24,817 nucleotides of DNA from a virus. A program made the translations under genes and the position numbers. Positions 1 to 7,539 of this stretch are shown here, one piece after another (within the stretch, counting starts at the first letter, position 1; each line of letters begins with the position of its first letter). The stretch lies in IMG/VR virus record IMGVR_UViG_3300031600_000306, positions 1 to 24,817 of that record. One strand, 5' to 3'. The notes under the pieces are model-generated. The model made no database searches and was not told the origin of the DNA. It was given only the letters and a program-made list of their open reading frames with translations.

Positions 1-2
1 TC

Positions 3-554
3 GCGATCAAGGGCGTGGGGGGCTTTGACCGGTCCACGCCGGTGGATGGGCCAACCTACGTCGAGACGACCGAGGCCGGGCGCAAGCTCCGGCGCGGCGT
101 GCAGCTTTGGAAGGTCGCGGGCGCGGTCTTCAAGAGCGAGACCTATCGCTTCCTGCGGCTGAACGCGCCGACGGAAGAGGACATTGCCGCGGGATCGGAG
201 TGGCCGACGGGATACATTCACATCCCGAAGGGCACGCCCTCTGAATGGATGAAGCAGCTGACCGCCGAGCAGCTGATGACCATCAAGACCAAGCAGGGCT
301 TCCAGAAGCTCGAGTGGCAGAAGACGCGGGACCGCAACGAGGCGCTGGACTGCCGCGTCTACGCGCGCGCCTCCGCTTGGCTGATGGGGCTCGACCGCTG
401 GGACGAGCGACGCTGGGAACAGCTCGAGGAACAGATCAACACCGGCCGGGTGGACATCGCCGCAACAGCAGGCGTTCCGAACCGGCCATCAACGAAGCAG
501 CAGCCGCGCCGCTCGTCCGACTGGATGGGCTCGCGGCGCGGGAAATGGTTCTGA
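3..554 (+). CDS. Phage terminase large subunit (GpA family), C-terminal part, cut by window edge
   Basis: Large subunit of the DNA-packaging terminase; it cuts concatemeric phage DNA and drives it into the prohead. The frame is open from the left edge, so only about the last 183 residues are present and the start and ATPase domain lie outside. Recognisable lambda gpA-type C-terminal signature: a YIHIPKG stretch, then EWMKQLTAEQL, then RNEALDCRVYARAS followed by a short basic tail. In this family the region belongs to the nuclease domain. The stop is followed one base later by the next start, so it is coupled to the gpW-like gene. Family assignment rests on motif memory and on the gpW-portal-capsid order downstream, which matches lambda. 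Confidence 0.9.
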   Translation, partial: AIKGVGGFDRSTPVDGPTYVETTEAGRKLRRGVQLWKVAGAVFKSETYRFLRLNAPTEEDIAAGSEWPTGYIHIPKGTPSEWMKQLTAEQLMTIKTKQGFQKLEWQKTRDRNEALDCRVYARASAWLMGLDRWDERRWEQLEEQINTGRVDIAATAGVPNRPSTKQQPRRSSDWMGSRRGKWF

Positions 555-555
555 A

Positions 556-762
556 ATGGCTGGATTTACGCAGGCACAACTCGACGCGATCAAGCGGGCC
601 TACGCCACCGGCGTAACAGAGGTCAGCTACGACGGAAAAACCACCAAGTACCGGTCACTGAACGAGATGCGGCAGATCATCGCCACGATCGAGGCCGATC
701 TCGCAACGCAGTCCGGCAATAAACTGCCAATCGCTGGATATGCCAGCTTCCGGAGGTCCTGA
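556..762 (+). CDS. Head-to-tail joining protein, gpW-like
   Basis: Small protein (68 aa, as usual for gpW) expected to sit at the portal vertex and complete the head before tail docking. The sequence has the family pattern: an N-terminal helix (FTQAQLDAIKRAYATG), a beta hairpin (VSYDGKTTKYRS), then LNEMRQIIATIEADL. It starts one base after the terminase stop and its TGA overlaps the portal ATG (TGATG), so the three genes look translationally coupled. Position between terminase and portal is the lambda order (A-W-B). No catalytic residues are expected. Confidence 0.88.
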   Translation: MAGFTQAQLDAIKRAYATGVTEVSYDGKTTKYRSLNEMRQIIATIEADLATQSGNKLPIAGYASFRRS

Positions 763-2291
763 TGGCTAAGCGCATTCCTCCTCCCGTGCGTTTTGGCCTG
801 ATCGACAGAGCCGTCGCAGTGTTTTCGCCCGAAACGGCGCTGCGGCGGCTCTACGCTCGCGACGCGATCGAGCGGAAGCGGGGCTATGAATCTGCCTCCA
901 AGGGGCGCGGGACGGACGGCTGGCGGGCCACTGGCAACTCAGCCGACAAGGAAATCGCGGGCGCTGGGCCGATCCTGCGCGACCGCATGCGCGATCTGGT
1001 CCGGAACAACCCCATGGCCGCCCAGGCTGTGCAGGTTCTGGTCAACAACATCGTCGGCACCGGGATCCGGCCGCGCGCCGCCACCGGCGACAAGGCGCTG
1101 AACGAGCGCGTCGACGCTTTGTGGAAGCGCTGGGCGCGCAACTGCGACCGGCACGGCCACACAGACTTCCACGGCCTGCTGAACCTTGCTGTGCGCGAAA
1201 TGATCGAGGGCGGCGAGGTTTTCGCACTGGCCCGCCCGACGTCCATGCGCTCGCCGGGCGTGGTGCCGCTGCAGATCGAGCTGCGGGAAGCGGATCATCT
1301 GGACGCGGCGCGCATGGACAACCGGCCGGATGGCGTCCGGATCGACCAGGGGATCGAGTACGACCGGAATGGCAAGCGTTCCGCCTACTGGCTGTTCCCT
1401 GATCACCCGGGCGGCACGGTCACGATCTTCGGCAGGCGCTTCGAGTCGATCCGGATCCCGGCCGACCGCGTGGCACACCTCTTTGAGCGCCAGCGTGTAC
1501 AGTCCCGCGGCGTTCCGTGGGGCACGCCCGCGATGCGGCACATCCGTGATCTGGACGATTGGCAGACCGCCGAGCTGGTACGGAAAAAGACGGAAGCCTG
1601 CCTCGTCGGCATCGTCTTTGGGGCCGAGGAAGCGGACCAGGGCATTGCGCCCTCGGTCGAGGACGCCGCAGGCCATCGGATCGAGCAGTTCGAGCCGGGC
1701 CTGATCGCCTATGCCCGCAACGGGAAAGACATCAAGTTCAACCAGCCCACCTCGACGGGTGGCGTCGGGGAGTGGCTGCGCGGCCAGCAGCATCTGATTT
1801 CGGCGGGCTTCCGTGTCCCCTACGCCCTGATGACCGGCGACATGAGCCAAGCAAACTTCTCGAGCACGCGCGCTGGGCTGAACGAGTTCCGCCGCATGAT
1901 CGAGCAAATCCAGTGGCAGACCGTCATTCCGATGTTCTGCGAGCGCATCTGGGGCTGGTTCATCGAGTACGCCCAGGACGCGGGCCTGGTGCCGCGCGGC
2001 GCTGAAATCTTCGCCGAGTGGGGTCCGACCCGCTTCGAGAGCGTTAACCCGCTGCAGGACGCGCAGGCGGACCTGCTCGAGGTGCGCTCCGGCTTCGCGA
2101 CGATCCCGCAGCAGATCGCCCGGCGCGGCTACGATCCGGAAGAGCTTCTGAAAGAAGCGGCCGACTTCAACGCGAAGATGGACGACCTCGGGCTCGTCTT
2201 CGACGCCGACCCTCGAAAGGTCACCAAAGCCGGTCTCGTGCAGACCGCTGATCCAAACGCCGCGCCCTCGCGCGAGCCCGCAACGGAGTAA
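762..2291 (+). CDS. Phage portal protein, lambda family
   Basis: Portal subunit; a ring at one capsid vertex through which DNA enters and leaves. 509 aa, typical for lambda-family portals. Seen: the conserved block RGVPWGTPAMRHIRDLDD near residue 250, followed by a helix with AELVRKKTEAC, and the family hallmark GDMSQANFSSTRAGL at about 360-374, ahead of a Trp-rich segment (WGWFIEYA). The C-terminus is low complexity and acidic/alanine-rich. The start is supported by a GGAGG at 752-756, six bases ahead of the ATG, which overlaps the upstream stop. The fusion capsid gene follows after a 5-base gap. Confidence 0.93.
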   Translation: MAKRIPPPVRFGLIDRAVAVFSPETALRRLYARDAIERKRGYESASKGRGTDGWRATGNSADKEIAGAGPILRDRMRDLVRNNPMAAQAVQVLVNNIVGTGIRPRAATGDKALNERVDALWKRWARNCDRHGHTDFHGLLNLAVREMIEGGEVFALARPTSMRSPGVVPLQIELREADHLDAARMDNRPDGVRIDQGIEYDRNGKRSAYWLFPDHPGGTVTIFGRRFESIRIPADRVAHLFERQRVQSRGVPWGTPAMRHIRDLDDWQTAELVRKKTEACLVGIVFGAEEADQGIAPSVEDAAGHRIEQFEPGLIAYARNGKDIKFNQPTSTGGVGEWLRGQQHLISAGFRVPYALMTGDMSQANFSSTRAGLNEFRRMIEQIQWQTVIPMFCERIWGWFIEYAQDAGLVPRGAEIFAEWGPTRFESVNPLQDAQADLLEVRSGFATIPQQIARRGYDPEELLKEAADFNAKMDDLGLVFDADPRKVTKAGLVQTADPNAAPSREPATE

Positions 2292-2296
2292 CCCAC

Positions 2297-4354
2297 ATGC
2301 CGAGAGACACCTTGGACCTGCCCCTCATCGGGCGGGAGGCGACGGTGCGCGCCGACACCATCAACGAGACCGAGCGCACCATCGATATCATCTGGACGAC
2401 CGGCGCCGTGGTCCAACGCGTGCGCTGGGAAGGCTGGGACGACCGCGTCGAGTACGACGAAGAGCTGCTGGTCGACGGCAACTCGATCAGGCTCGACCGC
2501 CTCAACGACGGCGCGCCCTTCCTCGACAGCCACCAGACTTGGGGCGGTGTGGCCAATGTCCTCGGATCGGTCGTGCCGGGCTCCGTGCGCGTCGAGAACG
2601 GCCAAGGCACCGCGAAAATCCGCCTCACCAGCGCCGAGGACGCGGCACCCGCCATTCAGCGCATCCTCGAGCGCACCATCAACAAGGTCTCAGTCGGCTA
2701 CCGCGTGCACCGCTACGAGATCACCAAGAAGGACGGCGCCCGCGAGCTTTGGCGCGCCGTCGATTGGGAACCCTTTGAGATTTCGGCGGTCGCAATGCCC
2801 GCCGATCCCGGCGCGACCATCCGGTCGGAGCAATCCGGCCGAGATAACCGCAACCCCTGCGTCATCATCCGGCGCGAAACATCTGCCGCACAAGCGGCTT
2901 CTGGAAAGGAGGCAGAGATGCCCAATGACAACCCCAATGCGGCCGGTGATGAAACGACGGCCGTCCGCACCGACACGGGCCAGCAGACCCGCGCCGCCCA
3001 AACCTCCGCGTCGCCCGCCGCCCCGCAAGCGCCGGTGATCGACGCCGATGCGATCCGCGCCGAAGAGCGCACCCGCTCGGCCGAGATCGGCACGCTTTGC
3101 TCCCGGCACGGCCTCGACGCCAGCTTCCGCGATCAGCTGATCCGCGACGGCGTTTCCCTCGATAATGCCCGCTCCCGGATCCTCGACCAACTGGTCGAGA
3201 CCGATCCTGCTGGTCGCACGCCCGAACCCGCCCCTGCTCAGGCACGCGGCACCGGCGAGCGCGAGGTGCAGTACCGCGACGCGATGACAGAGGCGCTGAT
3301 GCACCGCCACAATCCCGGTCGGCACGCGCTGACTGCGAACGGGCGCGAATTCCGGGGCCTGTCGCTGATCGAAATGGCTCGTCACGCCCTCGACCGCGCT
3401 GGTGTCAGCACGCGCGGCATGTCGAAGATGGAACTGGCCGGCCTTGCCTTTCAGGCGCGCGCTTCGGTCGGCTACCACTCGACCAGCGACTTCCCGGCGA
3501 TCCTCGCGAACGTCGCTAACAAGACGCTGCGCGCGGCCTACGACGGCACCCCGCGCACGTTTGGCGCTTGGGCGCGGCGTGCGACGATCACCGACTTCAA
3601 GCCGGTGCAGCGCACGCAGCTGGGCGGCGCGCCCGACCTCGAGAAGGTGCTCGAGTCCGGTGAGTTCCAGTACGGGACCATCGGAGAGGCCAAAGAGGTC
3701 TACGCGCTGGCGACCTATGGCCGGATCGTCTCGATCACGCGCCAGACGCTGATCAACGACGACCTAGACGCCTTCACCCGCGTCCCGGCTGCGTTCGGTG
3801 CTTCGGCGGCCGATCTGGAATCGGACATCGTTTATGCGATCCTGATGCAGAACCCGGCGATGGCTGACACGGTGGCGCTGTTCCATGCCGACCACAGCAA
3901 CCTCGGCACCGCCGCTGTGATCGGCGAGGCCTCTCTGTCGGAGGCCTATCGCAAGTTTGCCCAGCAGACTGGCATCGAGGGGCGCAAGATCAGCATCCTG
4001 CCGCAGTACATCCTCGTGCCGCCCGGGAACCGTTCGGTCGAGGCCCGCAAGCAGGTGACCGCGACCACGCCCTCGAGCACCGCCGATGTGAACCCGTACG
4101 CGGGCCGCATGCAGGTGATCGAGGAACCGCGCCTCATCCCGTCGTCCGGTCAGGACCCGTGGTTCCTCGCCGCCGATCCGTCGCGCATCGACACCGTCGA
4201 GTACGCGTACCTCGACGGCCAGGAAGGCGTCTTCACCGAAACCCGGATGGGCTTCGAAGTCGACGGCATGGAGATCAAGGCGCGGCACGACTTCGCCGCA
4301 AAGGCGATCGACTGGCGCGGCCTGTTCAAGAACGCGGGCGCTGCTCCGGCATAA
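2297..4354 (+). CDS. Prohead protease / major capsid protein fusion
   Basis: One 685-residue frame joins two functions. Residues about 1-180 look like an HK97-type (S78, herpesvirus-assemblin-like) prohead protease: a His in FLDSHQTW (H79) and a Ser in VSVGYRV (S132) fit the catalytic pair, and WEPFEISAVAMPADPGA (about 157-173) is the usual closing motif. Residues about 200-320 are an Ala/Pro/charged linker resembling a scaffold or delta domain. The rest is a capsid fold resembling Mu gpT/HK97-like coats: ATYGRIVSITRQTLINDD, then DIVYAILMQNPAMAD, then FHADHSNLG. A strong internal start at 2918 could give the capsid part separately. The ATG at 2297 has GGAG nine bases upstream. Confidence 0.88.
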   Translation: MPRDTLDLPLIGREATVRADTINETERTIDIIWTTGAVVQRVRWEGWDDRVEYDEELLVDGNSIRLDRLNDGAPFLDSHQTWGGVANVLGSVVPGSVRVENGQGTAKIRLTSAEDAAPAIQRILERTINKVSVGYRVHRYEITKKDGARELWRAVDWEPFEISAVAMPADPGATIRSEQSGRDNRNPCVIIRRETSAAQAASGKEAEMPNDNPNAAGDETTAVRTDTGQQTRAAQTSASPAAPQAPVIDADAIRAEERTRSAEIGTLCSRHGLDASFRDQLIRDGVSLDNARSRILDQLVETDPAGRTPEPAPAQARGTGEREVQYRDAMTEALMHRHNPGRHALTANGREFRGLSLIEMARHALDRAGVSTRGMSKMELAGLAFQARASVGYHSTSDFPAILANVANKTLRAAYDGTPRTFGAWARRATITDFKPVQRTQLGGAPDLEKVLESGEFQYGTIGEAKEVYALATYGRIVSITRQTLINDDLDAFTRVPAAFGASAADLESDIVYAILMQNPAMADTVALFHADHSNLGTAAVIGEASLSEAYRKFAQQTGIEGRKISILPQYILVPPGNRSVEARKQVTATTPSSTADVNPYAGRMQVIEEPRLIPSSGQDPWFLAADPSRIDTVEYAYLDGQEGVFTETRMGFEVDGMEIKARHDFAAKAIDWRGLFKNAGAAPA
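2905..2920 (+). promoter_or_regulatory. Internal Shine-Dalgarno and ATG inside the protease/capsid gene
   Basis: AAAGGAGG (2905-2912) lies five bases before an in-frame ATG (2918-2920) at codon 208 of the 685-codon gene. It is as good a ribosome binding site as any in the window. Initiation here would give MPNDNPN..., a 478-residue scaffold-linker plus capsid protein without the protease. Lambda uses a comparable nested start for its scaffold (gpNu3 inside gpC). That it is used here is inference. Confidence 0.6.
2918..4354 (+). CDS. Possible independently initiated major capsid precursor (nested in the fusion)
   Basis: Nested in-frame product of 478 aa from the internal ATG at 2918. It begins with a Thr/Ala/Gln/Pro-rich, probably disordered stretch and a helical segment (about its residues 45-150, rich in Arg, Glu and Ala) that could act as a scaffolding delta domain. 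The capsid fold follows. Making it from its own start would solve the stoichiometry problem of a fusion, since hundreds of capsid subunits are needed per protease. The alternative is that only the full fusion is made and cleaved by its own protease; the sequence alone cannot decide. Confidence 0.5.
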   Translation: MPNDNPNAAGDETTAVRTDTGQQTRAAQTSASPAAPQAPVIDADAIRAEERTRSAEIGTLCSRHGLDASFRDQLIRDGVSLDNARSRILDQLVETDPAGRTPEPAPAQARGTGEREVQYRDAMTEALMHRHNPGRHALTANGREFRGLSLIEMARHALDRAGVSTRGMSKMELAGLAFQARASVGYHSTSDFPAILANVANKTLRAAYDGTPRTFGAWARRATITDFKPVQRTQLGGAPDLEKVLESGEFQYGTIGEAKEVYALATYGRIVSITRQTLINDDLDAFTRVPAAFGASAADLESDIVYAILMQNPAMADTVALFHADHSNLGTAAVIGEASLSEAYRKFAQQTGIEGRKISILPQYILVPPGNRSVEARKQVTATTPSSTADVNPYAGRMQVIEEPRLIPSSGQDPWFLAADPSRIDTVEYAYLDGQEGVFTETRMGFEVDGMEIKARHDFAAKAIDWRGLFKNAGAAPA

Positions 4355-4366
4355 GCCTGAACTGAC

Positions 4367-4390
4367 GCCGGGCCCACCACCGGGCCCGGC
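4367..4390 (+). terminator. Perfect GC-rich hairpin after the capsid gene (no U-tract)
   Basis: GCCGGGCCC (4367-4375), loop ACCACC, GGGCCCGGC (4382-4390): a perfect 9-bp GC stem in the 66-base gap between capsid and decoration genes. No T-run follows, so it is not a standard intrinsic terminator. It may act as a weak terminator, an RNA 3' end protector or a processing signal that sets capsid expression apart from downstream genes. Confidence 0.5.
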
Positions 4391-4420
4391 TCCCACCTCA
4401 CACTCAGCGGGAGAAACCCC

Positions 4421-4759
4421 ATGAAGAACTTTGTAGCGGCGGGCGATACGCTCACCATCACTGCCGGTGCCAACATTGCGTCGGGCGCCGGTGTCCTCGT
4501 CGGCAGCCTGTTCGGCGTCGCCGCCGGTGCGATCGCCAACGGCGCGCAGGGCGTCATCAATCTGGTCGGTGTCTACGATCTGCCCAAGGTAGGGTCGCAG
4601 GCCTGGACCGTGGGCGCGCTTGTCTACTGGACCGGCACCGCCTGCACCGCGACCGCCAGCACGAACAAGCTGATCGGCGTGGCAGTGGCTGCTGTCGGCT
4701 CGGGCGCTGGCGAGACCATCGGTCGCGTGCGCCTGAACGGCGCGGGCGTGACGGCCTGA
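4421..4759 (+). CDS. Capsid decoration/cement protein, DUF2190-like
   Basis: Small (112 aa) Gly/Ala/Val-rich beta protein resembling the DUF2190 family of phage capsid cement or head-decoration proteins. These bind the outside of the expanded capsid. Seen: an N-terminal FVAAGDTLTITAGANIASGAGVLVGSLFGVA pattern in short pieces, then GVYDLPK and a VYWTGT strand, with the closing segment GVAVAAVGSGAGETIGRVRLNG. A good Shine-Dalgarno (GGGAG) precedes the ATG. The position directly after the capsid matches lambda D-type placement, although the order relative to the capsid varies between phages. No enzyme motif is present. Confidence 0.8.
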   Translation: MKNFVAAGDTLTITAGANIASGAGVLVGSLFGVAAGAIANGAQGVINLVGVYDLPKVGSQAWTVGALVYWTGTACTATASTNKLIGVAVAAVGSGAGETIGRVRLNGAGVTA

Positions 4760-4761
4760 TC

Positions 4762-5076
4762 ATGAACGCCTTCGCCGCCTCCATCGATCTCCTGTTCGAA
4801 GACCCGAACATGGCTGTCGACGCTCTCTACCGGGCGGGCGGCGAAGGCTCCGGCACGCCCGTGCGCGTGATCCGGAAAGCACCGGACCAGCTGGCCAACT
4901 TCGGCGACAGCCGGTTTGTGACGGACACCCTGACCCTCGACCTGCGCGTCTCGGAACTGCCGAGCCTCTCCAAGGGTGACACGATCGAGATCGCCAGCGA
5001 GGTCTTCGAGGTGCGCTCGGAGCCGGTACGTGACCGCGAGCGCCTGGTCTGGTCGGCCGAGGGGCGCGCGCTGTGA
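4762..5076 (+). CDS. Head-tail attachment/connector protein (gpFII position)
   Basis: A 104-residue protein starting two bases after the decoration gene stop, with no strong Shine-Dalgarno, so probably coupled. It is predicted to be mostly beta: VRVIRKAPDQLANFGDS, TDTLTLDLRVSEL, GDTIEIASEVFEVRSEP. Lambda gpFII-type proteins close the portal channel and form the tail docking surface; this gene has the size, fold type and position (between decoration and gpZ-like genes) expected for that role. The sequence match itself is weak, so the function is mainly by order. Its TGA overlaps the next gene's GTG (GTGA). Confidence 0.7.
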   Translation: MNAFAASIDLLFEDPNMAVDALYRAGGEGSGTPVRVIRKAPDQLANFGDSRFVTDTLTLDLRVSELPSLSKGDTIEIASEVFEVRSEPVRDRERLVWSAEGRAL

Positions 5077-5702
5077 GGATCGACCTCAACATCATCGGCA
5101 ATATCGCCGAGCAGATGCGCGAGGTCACCGCCGATGGCGAGCGCGCCGTTTCCCGCGCCATGGCGGAGGCCGGAACAGGTCTTAAGAACGACTGGCGCGG
5201 ACAAATCCTCGGCGCAGGGCTGGGCACGCGCCTCGCCCGCACCATCCGCTCGGCGGTCTATCCCAAGGGCATGGACTCGCTGAACGCGGCAACAATGGTC
5301 TGGACAAACGCGCCGGAGCCTATCGGCGCTTTCGAGCGGGGCGCGCTGATCCGGTCCAAGAACGGCTTCTATCTCGCGATCCCCACGCCCGCGGCTGGTG
5401 CCAAGGGCGTCGGAAACAAGCGGATCACGCCGGGCGGCTGGGAACAGCGGACCGGCCTGCGGCTGCGCTTCATCTATCGTCGCGGCGCGCCGAGCCTGCT
5501 GGTCGCGGAATCGCGCCTCAACACCAAGGGCCGCGCGGTGGCCTCCCGGTCCAAGACCGGCCGGGGCATCGCGACGGTTCCGATCTTCATCCTCGTGCCG
5601 CAGGTCAATCTGCGCAAGCGGCTTGACCTCGCCCGTGATGGCGAAGCCTGGGCGAACCGTGTGCCGGGTCTGATCGTCTCGAACTGGAAGGAAGGCACCT
5701 GA
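5073..5702 (+). CDS. Minor tail/tail completion protein, DUF6441-like (gpZ position)
   Basis: A 209-residue protein starting at a GTG that overlaps the previous stop. N-terminal amphipathic helix (MREVTADGERAVSRAMAEAG) followed by KNDWRGQI and an Arg-rich beta region; the C-terminus has VPIFILVPQVNLRKRLD. This general pattern is common in Rhodobacterales phages, where such proteins are annotated DUF6441 or minor tail protein Z-like. It occupies the lambda Z slot, between the head-tail connector and the tail terminator, and is expected to act at the head-tail junction. Its TGA overlaps the following ATG. The gpZ role is inferred from position. Confidence 0.68.
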   Translation: MRIDLNIIGNIAEQMREVTADGERAVSRAMAEAGTGLKNDWRGQILGAGLGTRLARTIRSAVYPKGMDSLNAATMVWTNAPEPIGAFERGALIRSKNGFYLAIPTPAAGAKGVGNKRITPGGWEQRTGLRLRFIYRRGAPSLLVAESRLNTKGRAVASRSKTGRGIATVPIFILVPQVNLRKRLDLARDGEAWANRVPGLIVSNWKEGT

Positions 5703-6136
5703 TGCCCAGCAAGAGCGAAGCCGTTCTTCAGGCGCTCCACAGCGCACTCCTTGGCCGCCTGCCTTACGGCGCGAAGATGCTCCGCAACGCTGTGCTGCCT
5801 GAGCGCATCCCCGCAGCGGGCGTTATGGTCCTGCGCGACGGAAACCCGGGCACGCCGGAGGCGCTCATGTCGCCGCCCCTCTACGTCTACGAGCACCGCG
5901 CCGAGGTCGACGTGGTGGTCGAGGGCACGGAGGCCGCGCGCGAGGCCGCGTTCGACGCTCTAAAGCTGGCCATCCACGCGGCCATCGATGCGGACCGCAC
6001 GCTCGGCGGGCTCTGCGACTATGCCATCGGGGAAGCACCTGCTCCGATCAATCTGGCCATCGAGGGAGCCGAAGGCTTCAAGGCCGCGACCATCCCGGTC
6101 GTCCTCACTTACGGGACCCCCGATCCCCTTCTCTGA
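5702..6136 (+). CDS. Tail terminator protein, gpU-like
   Basis: 144 aa, in the lambda U slot just before the tail tube. The N-terminus SKSEAVLQALHSALLGRLP and the central VYEHRAEVDVVVEG (beta) followed by AREAAFDALKLAIHAAIDAD (helix) fit the small alpha/beta fold of tail terminators. These cap the growing tube and connect it to the head. PVVLTYGTPDPLL closes the protein. The ATG overlaps the upstream TGA. A strong Shine-Dalgarno follows for the tube gene, as expected for a step up in expression. Assignment is from order plus fold pattern. Confidence 0.68.
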   Translation: MPSKSEAVLQALHSALLGRLPYGAKMLRNAVLPERIPAAGVMVLRDGNPGTPEALMSPPLYVYEHRAEVDVVVEGTEAAREAAFDALKLAIHAAIDADRTLGGLCDYAIGEAPAPINLAIEGAEGFKAATIPVVLTYGTPDPLL

Positions 6137-6157
6137 CCCACGAAAGGAACACAGGAC

Positions 6158-7099
6158 ATGGCACGCGCACAAGGAGCGCGGGCGCAGATGGCGCTCGCCT
6201 ACGAATCCGTCTACGGCACGCCGCCTGCGAGCGGCTATTTCAAGATGCCCTTCGCCAGCTCGACGCTTGGCGCAGAGCAACCACTGCTCGAGTCCGAGCT
6301 TCTCGGCTATGGCCGGGATCCGCTCGCGCCGATCAAGGACGCGCTCACCGCCGACGGCGATGTGGTGGTTCCGATCGACGCGAACGGCTTCGGCTACTGG
6401 CTGAAGGCAGCGTTCGGCGATCCGATCACCACCGGCGCGGAGGCTCCCTACACCCACGAGTTCCGCTCGGGCGGCTGGACCCTCCCGAGCCTCGCAATCG
6501 AAATCGGCATGCCCGAGGTGCCGCGCTTCGCGATGTACGCGGGCTGCGTGGTGGACCAGCTGTCCTGGCAGATGCAGCGCTCCGGCCTGCTGACTGCCTC
6601 CGTGAGCCTCGTGGCGCAGGGCGAAACCCCGGCGACGACCACCGGCGCGGGCACGCCTGCCGATATCAGCCTGCTGCGCTTCGGGCACTTCAATGGCTCG
6701 ATCAAGCGCGACGGCGTGGCGCTGGGCAATGTGGTCTCGACCCAGATCACCTATGCCAACAACCTCGACCGCATTGAGACGATCCGCGCGGACGGCAAGA
6801 TCGACGGCGCCGACCCCTCGATGGCGGCGCTCACCGGCAGCATGGAGGTCAGGTTCGCTGACACCACCCTCATGACCCAAGCGATCGATGGCACCGACTG
6901 CGAGCTTGAGTTCGCCTACAGCCTGGCAAGCGGCGAAAGCCTCACGCTCACAGTGCATTCCGTCTATCTCCCGCGCCCGCGCGTCGAGATCGGCGGTCCG
7001 CAGGGCGTGCAGGCCACCTTCGATTGGCAGGCGGCAAAGGACAGCATCGTCGGGCGCATGTGCACCGTCGAGCTCATCAACGACGTGGTGGATTACTGA
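6158..7099 (+). CDS. Phage tail tube protein
   Basis: Major tail tube subunit, 313 aa, polymerising into the hollow siphovirus tail. Seen: an N-terminal MALAYESVYGTPP motif typical of this tube family, an all-beta body with GFGYWLKAAFGDP and YTHEFRSGGWTLPSLAIEIG, a repeat-like DISLLRFGHFNGSIKRDG segment, and a C-terminal TFDWQAAKDS block. The best ribosome binding site in the neighbourhood (AAAGGAA, 6142 onward) precedes the ATG after a 21-base gap, which suits a high-copy protein. Position between the gpU-like gene and the G/GT chaperone is the lambda order (V). Confidence 0.87.
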   Translation: MARAQGARAQMALAYESVYGTPPASGYFKMPFASSTLGAEQPLLESELLGYGRDPLAPIKDALTADGDVVVPIDANGFGYWLKAAFGDPITTGAEAPYTHEFRSGGWTLPSLAIEIGMPEVPRFAMYAGCVVDQLSWQMQRSGLLTASVSLVAQGETPATTTGAGTPADISLLRFGHFNGSIKRDGVALGNVVSTQITYANNLDRIETIRADGKIDGADPSMAALTGSMEVRFADTTLMTQAIDGTDCELEFAYSLASGESLTLTVHSVYLPRPRVEIGGPQGVQATFDWQAAKDSIVGRMCTVELINDVVDY

Positions 7100-7101
7100 T
7101 C

Positions 7102-7539
7102 ATGCTGAAGCTTGACCTCTCGAACGCGCCGCGCTGGCTTGATCTCGCCCCTGGCGTGCGGGTGCGACTGCTCCCGCTCACCACCGCCCTGATGGTGACG
7201 ACCCGAAACGATCCGACCATCGAGGCCCTTCCCGAAGGCGCGACGAACGAGGATCGCGCCCTGGTCTTCGCCAAGGCTCTGGCGCGGCGCGCCATGCTGG
7301 AATGGGAAGGCGTCGGCGACGAAGACGGCGAGACGCTCGACATCTCTCCGGAAGGCATCGACGCCCTGCTCGATATCTGGCCGATCTTCGAGGCATTCCA
7401 GGAGGGCTACGTCGCAAAGGCGCTGATTCTGGAACAGGAAAAAAACGTCTCCGCGCTCTCGCTGACTGGCACTTCAGCGGGGGCGACCGGTACTGCGAAG
7501 CCTGCCAAGGCCCGTGCCCGGAGTGCCCGGCAAGATTGA
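7102..7539 (+). CDS. Tail assembly chaperone, short (G-like) product
   Basis: 145 aa. The ATG at 7102 is chosen because it lies two bases after the tube stop and gives a clean N-terminus (MLKLDLSNAPRWLDL), whereas an upstream in-frame start at 7024 would run into the tube gene. Seen: beta N-terminus, then ATNEDRALVFAKALARRAML and a helical PEGIDALLDIWPIFEAFQEGYVAKAL segment. Lambda gpG-type chaperones coat the tape measure during tail assembly and are not in the virion. After codon 112 the frame carries a slippery heptamer (A AAA AAC). The remaining zero-frame tail (Ala/Thr/Lys-rich) is low complexity, as expected for a sequence kept mainly for the -1 frame. Confidence 0.82.
   Translation: MLKLDLSNAPRWLDLAPGVRVRLLPLTTALMVTTRNDPTIEALPEGATNEDRALVFAKALARRAMLEWEGVGDEDGETLDISPEGIDALLDIWPIFEAFQEGYVAKALILEQEKNVSALSLTGTSAGATGTAKPAKARARSARQD
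7440..7446 (+). other. Programmed -1 frameshift site, A AAA AAC
   Basis: Canonical X XXY YYZ heptamer in the correct register: zero-frame codons are AAA (7441-7443) and AAC (7444-7446), preceded by A7440, inside a run of seven A. A -1 slip joins the short chaperone frame to the frame that runs to 7766. A stem-loop follows (CTCGCTGA 7458-7465, loop of 8, TCAGCGGG 7474-7481, one G-U pair), 11 bases downstream, which could stimulate slipping. Confidence 0.78.

Noticed and set aside
939-1907. Minus-strand ORF of 322 codons opposite the portal
   Set aside because: Shadow of the portal frame; no recognisable domain.
7024-7101. Upstream start for the G-like chaperone
   Set aside because: Would place 26 basic residues out of frame over the end of the tube gene; the ATG at 7102 directly follows the tube stop.
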